Origin: Gammaproteobacteria bacterium | GTDB taxonomy: Bacteria; Pseudomonadota; Gammaproteobacteria; JAJDOJ01 | Length of the DNA: 25,914 nucleotides | Assembly: GCA_027030565.1 (NCBI GenBank) | Contig: JALVEU010000255.1 | Span: forward strand, 1 to 25,914 | Direction of reading: 5' to 3' | In this document: piece by piece, positions 1-6,584 of the stretch | Layout of the letters: each line of letters starts with the position of its first letter | Numbering within the stretch: the stretch's first letter is position 1 | Made by a program: the position numbers and the translations under genes | Notes under the pieces: model-generated | Told to the model about the DNA's origin: nothing | The model's input: only the letters and a program-made list of their open reading frames with translations | The model's database searches: none

Positions 1-453
1 GCCCAGGCCCTCACCGACTGTACCCTGTGTGCGTTCCCCCGCAGCCGCCTGGCCGAACTCTTTCGCGCCCGACCGGAGGTGGCCACTCAGTTCGCATGGA
101 TGGCCGCCCGCGACATGCGCCTGTGCCAGGAACACCTCACCGGCCTGGGCAAGAAGCCGGCGCGTGAACGCATCGCCTATCTGCTGCTCGAGATCTACCA
201 CCGGCAGCGCCACATCGGCGAGGCCACAGGTCGCCTAGTACCCGGACAGCGACTGGCGGTTCCCATCACGCAGGAAGACATCGCAGACGCCGTGGGACTC
301 ACGCCGGTCCACGTGAGCCGCACCTTGAGCCAGATGCGCGCCGAAGGGCTCATCGCTTGCGCCAAGGGTGAGATGACCATCATGGACGAGGCCGCTCTGC
401 GCGAGATCGCCGAGTTCGATCCGCAGCTCCTCCAGGCCCGCCCGCTCCTCTGA
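1..453 (+). CDS. Crp/Fnr-family transcriptional regulator, C-terminal part (5' end outside window)
   Basis: The frame is open from base 1 to a TGA at 451-453, so the start and most of the effector domain lie upstream of the window. About 150 residues are visible: the end of the sensor domain, the long dimerisation helix (about residues 25-70, with KKPARERIAYLLLEIY) and a Crp-type winged helix-turn-helix. The helix-turn-helix runs from TQEDIADAVGLT into the recognition helix TPVHVSRTLSQMRAEG. The Ser-Arg that FNR-type proteins use in DNA contact is present (VSR), but the FNR glutamate position is occupied by Val. This subtype is common among proteobacterial Crp/Fnr proteins of unknown ligand. 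No Fe-S cysteine cluster can be judged because the N-terminus is missing. FNR-type palindromes downstream (523-536 and 5719-5732) suggest it may control the adjacent efflux and oxidase operons; that link is inference. Confidence 0.9.
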   Translation, partial: AQALTDCTLCAFPRSRLAELFRARPEVATQFAWMAARDMRLCQEHLTGLGKKPARERIAYLLLEIYHRQRHIGEATGRLVPGQRLAVPITQEDIADAVGLTPVHVSRTLSQMRAEGLIACAKGEMTIMDEAALREIAEFDPQLLQARPLL

Positions 454-468
454 GCGTCCAGCACACGC

Positions 469-502
469 CTGCGCCAGGGCCTTAACCTACATGCTGGCGC
501 AG
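469..502. repeat. 8-bp inverted repeat just after the Crp/Fnr stop codon
   Basis: CTGCGCCA at 469-476 and TGGCGCAG at 495-502 are perfect inverted copies separated by 18 bases, starting 15 bases after the regulator's stop. RNA would form an 8-bp stem. There is no T-tract after it, so a rho-independent terminator is not supported. It may mark the 3' end of the regulator transcript. Confidence 0.4.
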
Positions 503-522
503 CGGCCGTCCGTGGCTTAAGA

Positions 523-536
523 TTGATATTAAGCAA
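523..536. promoter_or_regulatory. Predicted FNR/Crp-type operator upstream of the RND efflux operon
   Basis: TTGATATTAAGCAA matches the FNR-family pattern TTGAT-N4-ATCAA at 9 of 10 fixed positions. An overlapping dyad, CTTAA (516-520) and TTAAG (529-533), surrounds its left half. It lies 150 bp before the adaptor start. No convincing -10 box lies at the distance expected for activation, so the site could act in repression or be fortuitous. The adjacent Crp/Fnr gene raises its plausibility. Confidence 0.45.
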
Positions 537-558
537 AACCCGCGTGACCGGAGCGAGC

Positions 559-573
559 GCAGAAAACTTCTGC
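559..573. repeat. Short inverted repeat in the efflux operon leader
   Basis: GCAGAA (559-564) and TTCTGC (568-573) form a perfect 6-bp dyad with a 3-base centre. It lies between the FNR-like site and the strong leader hairpin. It could be a second operator or part of leader RNA structure; the sequence does not decide. Confidence 0.3.
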
Positions 574-596
574 TGAGTCGGGCGATCGGCCTGGTG

Positions 597-617
597 CTTC
601 CCGGCCCTGCCGGGAAG
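597..617. repeat. Perfect 8-bp GC-rich hairpin in the leader of the efflux operon
   Basis: CTTCCCGG (597-604), loop CCCTG, CCGGGAAG (610-617). This stem is stable and lies 69 bp before the adaptor start codon, so it is probably in the 5' untranslated RNA. No T-run follows, so it is not a standard terminator. It may stabilise the message or slow polymerase; function is unknown. Confidence 0.45.
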
Positions 618-685
618 GTGTCTTCCAGACCTGGGATGCATCGGATCCGGTCACGCTCATGGACTGAAGAGCAACGAGGATCGCG

Positions 686-1876
686 ATGATTTCCCTTCTC
701 TCCAAGACGAAACTCTGGTTGGTTCTCGCCGCCTCCCTGGTGTTCGTTGCAGCGACGTTCACACGGGTGGGTGCCGACAAAAACGAGGCCGAAAAGCAGT
801 CCACCGCGGCGGTGGGGACCGCACCCCCAGTGGAAGTGGTGACGGTCCAGCGTGCCGCCGTGGGCGGTGTGGCGGCCGTGGGCGGGACCGTGCAGCCGGT
901 CGACACGGTGAAGCTCACCGCCCAGATCCCGGGTCGCGTGCTCTACGTGGCTGGCGACGTGGGCAGCCGCCACAAGAAGGGCGAGGTGCTGGTGCGCATC
1001 GACGACGAGGAGTTACAGGCCAAGCTGCGTGAGGCCATGGCCGCGGAGGCCTCGGCGCAAGCGCAGATTCGGGCCGCGTGGGCCCAGTACCAGCGCGAGC
1101 TGGCCTCCCCCAGCAAGAACCGGACGATGGCGGGATTCGGTTTTCCGGCCATGTTCGACGACTTCTTCGCCGAGCCCTTGGAGAGCTTCGCCGGCACCCG
1201 GCACCCGGGGGTGGAGCGGGGTGTCGACGTCTATTCGCGCCAGATCCAGATCGAGCAGGCCCAGCACGCCCTGGCTCAGGCCCAGGCGCGCATCCGGCAG
1301 ATCCAGTCGAAGATCCGCGACGCGGAAAGCATTGCTCCCTTCGACGGGGCCATCGCCGCCAAGTACGTGGAGGAGGGCGACACGGTACAGCCGGGTCAGC
1401 CGCTGATCGACTACGTGGATCCCACACGCCTGGAGGTGGTCTCGGACGTTCCGGTCGGTCTGCGTCCGGCGTTGCATGAAGGCGCGCGCGTTCAGGTCCG
1501 CATCGGTGGCCGGGTCGTTCCGGGTATCGTGCGCAGGATTGCGCCGGTGGCCGATCCGGTGCGCCATACGGTCCACGTGAAGGTGGCCCTGCCCGAAGGG
1601 GTGCAGGCAGAGGCCGGCCAGTACGCCGAGCTCCTGATCCCCGATCCCCGTGCCCAGGGGGTACCGGCCCTGATCATCCCGCAGAGCGCGGTAGTGGAAA
1701 AGGGTGGCCTGCACTATGTGTTCGTGGTGGATGACAAGAATCGGGCCGTATTGCGCCTGGTGCGTCTGGGTGAGCCCTACGGCCAGGGCATGGTGATGGT
1801 CCTGGCCGGCCTTTCGGAGGGGACGAAGATCGTCAAGTCGCCGCCGCCCGGGCTGAAATCGGGTCAGCAGATCTGA
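686..1876 (+). CDS. RND efflux system periplasmic adaptor subunit (HlyD/AcrA-like membrane fusion protein)
   Basis: The 396-residue adaptor bridges an inner-membrane RND pump to an outer-membrane channel. An N-terminal hydrophobic segment (about 9-27) anchors or exports it; there is no lipobox cysteine. Residues about 70-110 form the first half of the lipoyl domain (VDTVKLTAQIPGRV, then VGSRHKKGEVLVRIDDEEL). A helical hairpin follows (about 110-212), and the second lipoyl half is at about 213-240 (SIAPFDGAIAAKYVEEGDTVQPGQPL). Beta-barrel and membrane-proximal domains complete it. Oddly, residues about 140-188 of the hairpin are replaced by a non-helical stretch rich in Phe, Gly and Pro (GFGFPAMFDDFFAEPLESF). 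The start is supported by GAGGA six bases upstream of ATG. The permease gene follows after 105 bp, so they form one operon; no outer-membrane channel gene is present in the window. Confidence 0.9.
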   Translation: MISLLSKTKLWLVLAASLVFVAATFTRVGADKNEAEKQSTAAVGTAPPVEVVTVQRAAVGGVAAVGGTVQPVDTVKLTAQIPGRVLYVAGDVGSRHKKGEVLVRIDDEELQAKLREAMAAEASAQAQIRAAWAQYQRELASPSKNRTMAGFGFPAMFDDFFAEPLESFAGTRHPGVERGVDVYSRQIQIEQAQHALAQAQARIRQIQSKIRDAESIAPFDGAIAAKYVEEGDTVQPGQPLIDYVDPTRLEVVSDVPVGLRPALHEGARVQVRIGGRVVPGIVRRIAPVADPVRHTVHVKVALPEGVQAEAGQYAELLIPDPRAQGVPALIIPQSAVVEKGGLHYVFVVDDKNRAVLRLVRLGEPYGQGMVMVLAGLSEGTKIVKSPPPGLKSGQQI

Positions 1877-1981
1877 TCCAGTGGGACTCATACCGTGCGT
1901 CCAACAGGGCGCGCGGTACCCTGACGCCAGGCCGAGCGGTCCCGGTCCGTTGAGATAAAGAACAAACACAGGGGTTGGAGC

Positions 1982-4900
1982 ATGGCTGCTGACAAGAAGC
2001 CGCATCTGGGCGTAGCGGGCGCCACCGCCCACTATTTCATCAATTCGCCGCTGACGCCGATGATTTACATCGGCATGCTGGCCATGGGGCTCATGGGGCT
2101 TGTCTTCACCCCTCGCCAGGAGGACCCGCAGATCTCGGTGCCCATGATCGACATCATGGTGGCCTATCCGGGTGCGAGCTCCGAGCAGGTGGCTGCCCGG
2201 GCCGTGGAGCCCCTGGAGCGGGCCATCAGTGAGATCCCGGGGATCAAGCACGTCTACTCCATCTCGCAGCACGAAGGCGCCATCATCATCGCGCGCTTCA
2301 AGGTGGGCCAGGATCTCGAGGAGTCCATCGTCAAGGTTCACGACAAGATCCAGTCCAACAAGGACCGACTACCCCAGGGCGTCCAGCCTCCGGTGGTCAA
2401 GCCGGTGAGCATCGACGACGTGCCGATCGTGACCCTGACCATGTGGACCGATTCTCCGGCGGTGGATGGGGGTACGTTGCGCACCTTGGGGGTCAACGTC
2501 CTGCAGGAGCTCAAACAGGTCCCCAACACGGGCAAGGGTTTCGTGGTCGGGGGTCGCCATCGGGAGATCAAGGTCCAGGTGTATCCCGAGCGGCTGTCCG
2601 GGTATGGGATCAGTCTGGACCAGATCGCGCAGACCATCCGAACCGCAAACCGGGCCCAGGGTGCCGGCAAGGTGGAGCAGGCGGGCACCCAGCTCAAGGT
2701 GTATGCAGGCGGTTACCTGAAAGGCGCAGACGATGTGGCGAGCCTGGTGGTGGGCACGCGCCAGGGCAAACCGGTATTCGTGCGTGACGTGGCCGACGTG
2801 ACCGAGGGCCTCAACGAGCCCGACAACGTGGTTTCGTACTACACGGGTCCGGCCTACGAGGAGGCCTATCATCGCAAACTGTTCGCCATGGGGGAGCCCG
2901 CGGTCACCGTGGCCATGGCCAAGAAGATCGGCACCAATGGGGTGGTGGTGGCCGATGCCATCCTGGAGAAGGTGGAGGCGCTCAAGGCCACCCTGATCCC
3001 GCCCGAAGTGCACGTGGAGGTCACGCGCAACTACGGCGAGACTGCCAACGAGAAGGTCAACGAACTGCTGTTCAAGCTCATCGTCGCCACAGGCATCGTG
3101 ATGATCCTGGTGTGGCTCACCCTGGGCTGGCGCCCGTCCGTGGTCGTGGGGCTGGTGATCCCCAACGTCATCCTGCTCACGGTGTTCGCGGCCTGGGTCT
3201 ACGGCATGACCATCGACCGGGTGAGCCTGTTCGCCCTGATCTTCGCCATCGGCATCCTGGTCGACGACGCCATCGTCGTCATCGAGAACATCTATCGCCG
3301 CTGGCTGATGGCCGGTACCACAGACATCGACACAGCCGTGGATGCGGTGCGCGAGGTGGGCAATCCCACCATCGTGGCCACATTCACCGTGGTGGCGGCC
3401 CTGATGCCCATGGCCTTCGTACGCGGTCTCATGGGACCGTACATGGCCCCGATCCCCAAACTCGGCTCCACGGCCATGATCGTCTCGCTGTTCGCGGCGT
3501 TCGCGTTCACCCCCTGGTTCGCCGTGCGCATCAAGCCGTCTATACACAAGCTGGAGAAGGCGGAGAAAGGCGAACATCGCTTCCAGCAGCGCCTCAACTG
3601 GTTCTTCCACCACACCCTGAGCCCGCTGATTCGCAGCCGGGTACTGGGCTATGCCTTCCTCATCTTTCTGATCGTGGCCTTCTTCGCCAGCATGGCGCTG
3701 TTCTACACCACCGACGTCACGGTGAAGATGCTGCCCTTCGACAACAAGCCGGAGTTCAGTGTAGTGGTGAACATGCCCGACGGCACGGCCTTGGCGGAGA
3801 CGGAGAACTTGAACCGTGCCCTGTCGGAGGCGCTGCTGGAGATCCCCGAGGTCACGGCGTTACAGACCTATTCCGGTACGGCCCGTCCCTTCGATTTCAA
3901 CGGCATGGTCCGTCACTACTATCTGCGCGACAAGCCGTGGCAGGGCGAGATCCAGGTGCAGTTGCTCAACAAGTTCGAGCGCGAGCGCACCAGTCACGAG
4001 ATCGCCACTGAAGCACGTGAGCTCCTCACCCCCATCGCACAACGCCATGGTGCCAAGTCCATTGCGGTGGTGGAGATGCCACCGGGTCCGCCGGTGCTCG
4101 CCCCCGTGGTGGCGGAAGTCCACGGGCCCGACCGCCAGACTCGCGTTCAAGTAGCCGAAGATCTGCTGAAGATCTTCAAGGAAGTCCCCGATCTTGCCGA
4201 TGAGGACACCTATATCGCGACCCCTTACGAGGTCTGGCGCTTCGAGGTGGACACCCAGAAGGCCACCCGCCGGGGGGTGGACGTGGACACCATCGTGCGC
4301 AACGTGGCCATGGCCATGGGCGGATACAAGGTGGATGCCATCAAGACCGGCACGGCCATCGAGCCCGTGTGGATCGTGATTGAGGTCCCGCTGGCCGCAC
4401 GAGCAGCCGTGGAGCGGCTCACCGATCTGCCCATTCCCTCGGCCAAGGGCACCATGGTGCCTCTGGGTGAGCTTGGACGGTTCGTGCGCGCGCCGCAGGA
4501 TCCGCTGATCTTTCACAAGGATCTGCGGCCCATCGAATATGTGGTGGGCGAACCGGTGGGACGTCTGGAGGCGCCCATCTACCCCATGCTCGACATCGGG
4601 AAAAAGCTCGAAGAGTACGTGGCCCCCGACGGCGTCAAGGTCGAGACCTATTGGATCGGCCCGCCGCCCAACGACGATCACTCCGCGCTGGAGTGGAGCG
4701 GCGAGTGGACCATCACATACGAGACCTTCCGCGACATGGGGATGGCCTTCGGCGCCGCGCTCGTGGGCATCTACATGCTGGTGGTAGGCATGTTCGGCAA
4801 CTTCGTCGCCCCGGCCATCATCATGGCGCCCATTCCATTGACCCTGTTGGGCATCGTGCCCGGGCATTGGCTCATGGGCGCGCATTTCACGGCCACTTCC

Positions 4901-5650
4901 ATGATCGGGTTCATTGCCCTGGCGGGCATCATCGTACGCAATTCGATCCTGCTGGTGGATTTCTCCATCCACGCCCTGGCCGAAGGGAAGACGCTGGAGG
5001 AGGCGGTGATCGGGTCCTGTGTCGCCAGGACACGCCCCATCCTGATCACGGCCTTTGCCCTGGTGGGCGGCTCCTCGGTGATTCTCACGGATCCCATCTT
5101 CCAGGGCATGGCGGTCTCCTTGCTGTTCGGGGTGCTGATCTCCACATTGCTCACCCTGGTGGTCATTCCGTTGGGCTGCATCAGTGTGGGAGAGGAGAGG
5201 CTCTGTCCGGCAGCCTCGGGCAGTGGCGCCGTGGCGCGCGCCACGGGTGCGGCGGCACAGCCCGGTGAACCGGTGCCCGGGACCAATCCAGCTCCGGCCA
5301 CGCCTGTGCACTTGGAGCCCGCCGCCAATCCCGGCCCGTCTGCGGCGGCACCCGAAACGTCCCGGGGCGAAGAACAGCAGGATGAAGACGCCCACAAGCC
5401 CCGCACGCTCGACCGTCCCCAGGGCGCCAAGGATGATCTCAAACGGATCTCGGGGATCGGGCCGAAGATCGAGGCGCTGTTGAACGAAGCCGGGATCTAT
5501 CACTTCTGGCAGATCGCCGAATGGGGACCGGCGCAGATGGCCTGGATCGATCGGTATATCAAGTTCCCCGGCCGTGTCGAGCGTGAGGACTGGGTGGGCC
5601 AGGCCAAACGCATCCTGGAGGAGCAGGGCAGTGGCGAGCCCACTGACTGA
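1982..5650 (+). CDS. RND efflux permease with an added C-terminal linker and helix-hairpin-helix domain
   Basis: This 1222-residue inner-membrane, proton-driven exporter belongs to the AcrB/HAE superfamily. The N-terminal segment (about 22-40) is the first membrane helix; the porter region with PGASSEQVAARAVEPLE follows. Helix 4 carries the proton-relay pair D428-D429 in FAIGILVDDAIVVIENIYR. The second half repeats this arrangement, with GIIVRNSILLVDFSIHAL in the corresponding helix. The transporter core ends near residue 1064. Residues about 1065-1150 are a low-complexity Ala/Pro/Gly then acidic linker. Residues 1151-1222 form a helix-hairpin-helix-type domain (LKRISGIGPKIEALLNEAGI, then FPGRVEREDWVGQAKRIL). 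That domain resembles the one attached to some NuoE and ribosomal protein L21 homologues. The reading frame is continuous, so the fusion is real in this sequence. The substrate cannot be told; GGAG lies just upstream of ATG. Confidence 0.93.
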   Translation: MAADKKPHLGVAGATAHYFINSPLTPMIYIGMLAMGLMGLVFTPRQEDPQISVPMIDIMVAYPGASSEQVAARAVEPLERAISEIPGIKHVYSISQHEGAIIIARFKVGQDLEESIVKVHDKIQSNKDRLPQGVQPPVVKPVSIDDVPIVTLTMWTDSPAVDGGTLRTLGVNVLQELKQVPNTGKGFVVGGRHREIKVQVYPERLSGYGISLDQIAQTIRTANRAQGAGKVEQAGTQLKVYAGGYLKGADDVASLVVGTRQGKPVFVRDVADVTEGLNEPDNVVSYYTGPAYEEAYHRKLFAMGEPAVTVAMAKKIGTNGVVVADAILEKVEALKATLIPPEVHVEVTRNYGETANEKVNELLFKLIVATGIVMILVWLTLGWRPSVVVGLVIPNVILLTVFAAWVYGMTIDRVSLFALIFAIGILVDDAIVVIENIYRRWLMAGTTDIDTAVDAVREVGNPTIVATFTVVAALMPMAFVRGLMGPYMAPIPKLGSTAMIVSLFAAFAFTPWFAVRIKPSIHKLEKAEKGEHRFQQRLNWFFHHTLSPLIRSRVLGYAFLIFLIVAFFASMALFYTTDVTVKMLPFDNKPEFSVVVNMPDGTALAETENLNRALSEALLEIPEVTALQTYSGTARPFDFNGMVRHYYLRDKPWQGEIQVQLLNKFERERTSHEIATEARELLTPIAQRHGAKSIAVVEMPPGPPVLAPVVAEVHGPDRQTRVQVAEDLLKIFKEVPDLADEDTYIATPYEVWRFEVDTQKATRRGVDVDTIVRNVAMAMGGYKVDAIKTGTAIEPVWIVIEVPLAARAAVERLTDLPIPSAKGTMVPLGELGRFVRAPQDPLIFHKDLRPIEYVVGEPVGRLEAPIYPMLDIGKKLEEYVAPDGVKVETYWIGPPPNDDHSALEWSGEWTITYETFRDMGMAFGAALVGIYMLVVGMFGNFVAPAIIMAPIPLTLLGIVPGHWLMGAHFTATSMIGFIALAGIIVRNSILLVDFSIHALAEGKTLEEAVIGSCVARTRPILITAFALVGGSSVILTDPIFQGMAVSLLFGVLISTLLTLVVIPLGCISVGEERLCPAASGSGAVARATGAAAQPGEPVPGTNPAPATPVHLEPAANPGPSAAAPETSRGEEQQDEDAHKPRTLDRPQGAKDDLKRISGIGPKIEALLNEAGIYHFWQIAEWGPAQMAWIDRYIKFPGRVEREDWVGQAKRILEEQGSGEPTD

Positions 5651-5718
5651 CCACGGATTGGCCCTTGGCTTGGTGGCCAGTCGCTGGACGGGGCCCCGTT
5701 CCGGCTTGCCAGCGGCGC

Positions 5719-5732
5719 TTAATCGAGATTAA
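5719..5732. promoter_or_regulatory. Predicted FNR/Crp-type operator of the ba3 oxidase operon
   Basis: TTAATCGAGATTAA is a perfect dyad (CTTAAT-CGAG-ATTAAG when one more base is taken on each side). It has the 5-4-5 geometry of FNR/Crp-family sites, with A in place of G in the TTGAT half-site. Its centre, 5725.5, is about 41.5 bp ahead of the start site expected from the promoter at 5734-5761, the classical class II activator position. Confidence 0.6.
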
Positions 5733-5733
5733 G

Positions 5734-5761
5734 TTGCGATTGCTCCGCGCTGTGCTATGTT
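5734..5761 (+). promoter_or_regulatory. Predicted sigma-70 promoter of the ba3 oxidase operon
   Basis: The elements are TTGCGA (5734-5739) and TATGTT (5756-5761), spaced by 16 bases, with a TG extended -10 element at 5753-5754. The weak -35 box directly adjoins the FNR-like palindrome, as is usual for activator-dependent promoters. The start would be near 5767, giving a leader of about 70 bases before the first oxidase gene. Confidence 0.55.
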
Positions 5762-5839
5762 GTGCGGGCCGCCTGCCCGCCGCGTCCGGGGCGGGCCCGA
5801 GAAACAGAACGAAGCCACCCGGAGAGGGGGAGAACACCC

Positions 5840-5989
5840 ATGAATCAGTTGTCACCCGAAGAAGAAAAGGCCATTCTGGCCTCTTCACCCAGGGGGACCT
5901 GGGCCCTTCTGCTCGTCATCCTTGCAGCCATGGCCGTGGGTTGGGCAGCGCTCTTCGTGCTGTTCCTATCCCACGGCCCCGTGAGCTGA
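5840..5989 (+). CDS. Small single-helix subunit of the ba3-type oxidase (subunit IIa-like)
   Basis: The 49-residue protein has a polar N-terminus (MNQLSPEEEKAILASSPRG) and one membrane helix (about residues 20-43), ending soon after. Thermus ba3 oxidase has a comparable short subunit IIa that packs against subunit I. Similar tiny ORFs precede cbaB in ba3-type operons. It is the first gene after the predicted FNR-type promoter, is preceded by a strong purine-rich ribosome-binding site (GGAGAGGGGGAG, 5821-5832), and lies 83 bp before subunit II. The role is inferred from position, size and the single helix; no catalytic residue is expected. Confidence 0.8.
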   Translation: MNQLSPEEEKAILASSPRGTWALLLVILAAMAVGWAALFVLFLSHGPVS

Positions 5990-6072
5990 ATCATCGGCTC
6001 TGCGAACGCCGTGGCGGCTTTCTGCCGTACGGCGCGGCTGCCTGCTGCCCCATCCGTTGAGGAGGACCGCTG

Positions 6073-6573
6073 ATGCACGTTGATCCCCTGGAGAAGAAAT
6101 GGGCGGTGCTGACCGTCAGCCTGATGATCCTGAGCATGATCATCTTGGGTTTCTTTGCCCTGGAGGCACACATCCGGCCACCGAGCAACGTGGAGACCAT
6201 CGACTCCACGCGGCTGCACCTCACCGAGGAATTCGCAGAGGACAACCTGGGGGTCAAGACCGCTGCCGACGGGACCGTGCACGTAACCATGGTGGCGGCC
6301 CGTTACGGGTTCTTTCCCAGAGAGGTCGTCGTGCCGCAAGGGGTCCCGGTGACCATACGCATCGCCAGCGCCGATGTGCTGCACGGCCTCCACGCCCCGG
6401 GGACCAACTTCAACACCATGGTCGTGCCGGGGTACGTCTCACAGCTCACCACGGAGTTCCCGCGGGCGGGGGAGTATCCGGTGATGTGCAACGAGTTTTG
6501 TGGGCTGGGCCACGACTACATGTGGTCGCGGCTGAAGGTGGTGCCCAAGGACGAGTTTCAAGCTAACGGCTGA
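6073..6573 (+). CDS. cbaB: Cytochrome c oxidase ba3-type, subunit II (CuA subunit)
   Basis: This 166-residue membrane-anchored protein accepts electrons from cytochrome c at a binuclear CuA centre and passes them to subunit I. One N-terminal helix (about 12-32) is followed by a periplasmic cupredoxin domain. All CuA ligands are visible: H104, C139, E141, C143, H147 and M150, within VLHGLH and CNEFCGLGHDYM. Spacing is the same as in Thermus ba3 subunit II with a constant offset of ten. Having one N-terminal helix rather than two is typical of B-family oxidases. GAGGA lies just upstream of ATG. Subunit I begins 11 bp downstream, so the two are co-transcribed and probably translationally linked. 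Confidence 0.93.
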   Translation: MHVDPLEKKWAVLTVSLMILSMIILGFFALEAHIRPPSNVETIDSTRLHLTEEFAEDNLGVKTAADGTVHVTMVAARYGFFPREVVVPQGVPVTIRIASADVLHGLHAPGTNFNTMVVPGYVSQLTTEFPRAGEYPVMCNEFCGLGHDYMWSRLKVVPKDEFQANG

Positions 6574-6584
6574 GGGGGACGAGC

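Noticed and set aside
3860..5503. 547-codon open frame antisense to the RND permease
   Set aside because: Same reasoning: His/Asp/Gly-rich shadow frame with no ribosome-binding site and no domain.
5688..5699. 12-bp palindrome ACGGGG-CCCCGT after the permease gene
   Set aside because: No loop for a hairpin terminator, no T-run and no known operator match; recorded only as GC-rich chance symmetry.
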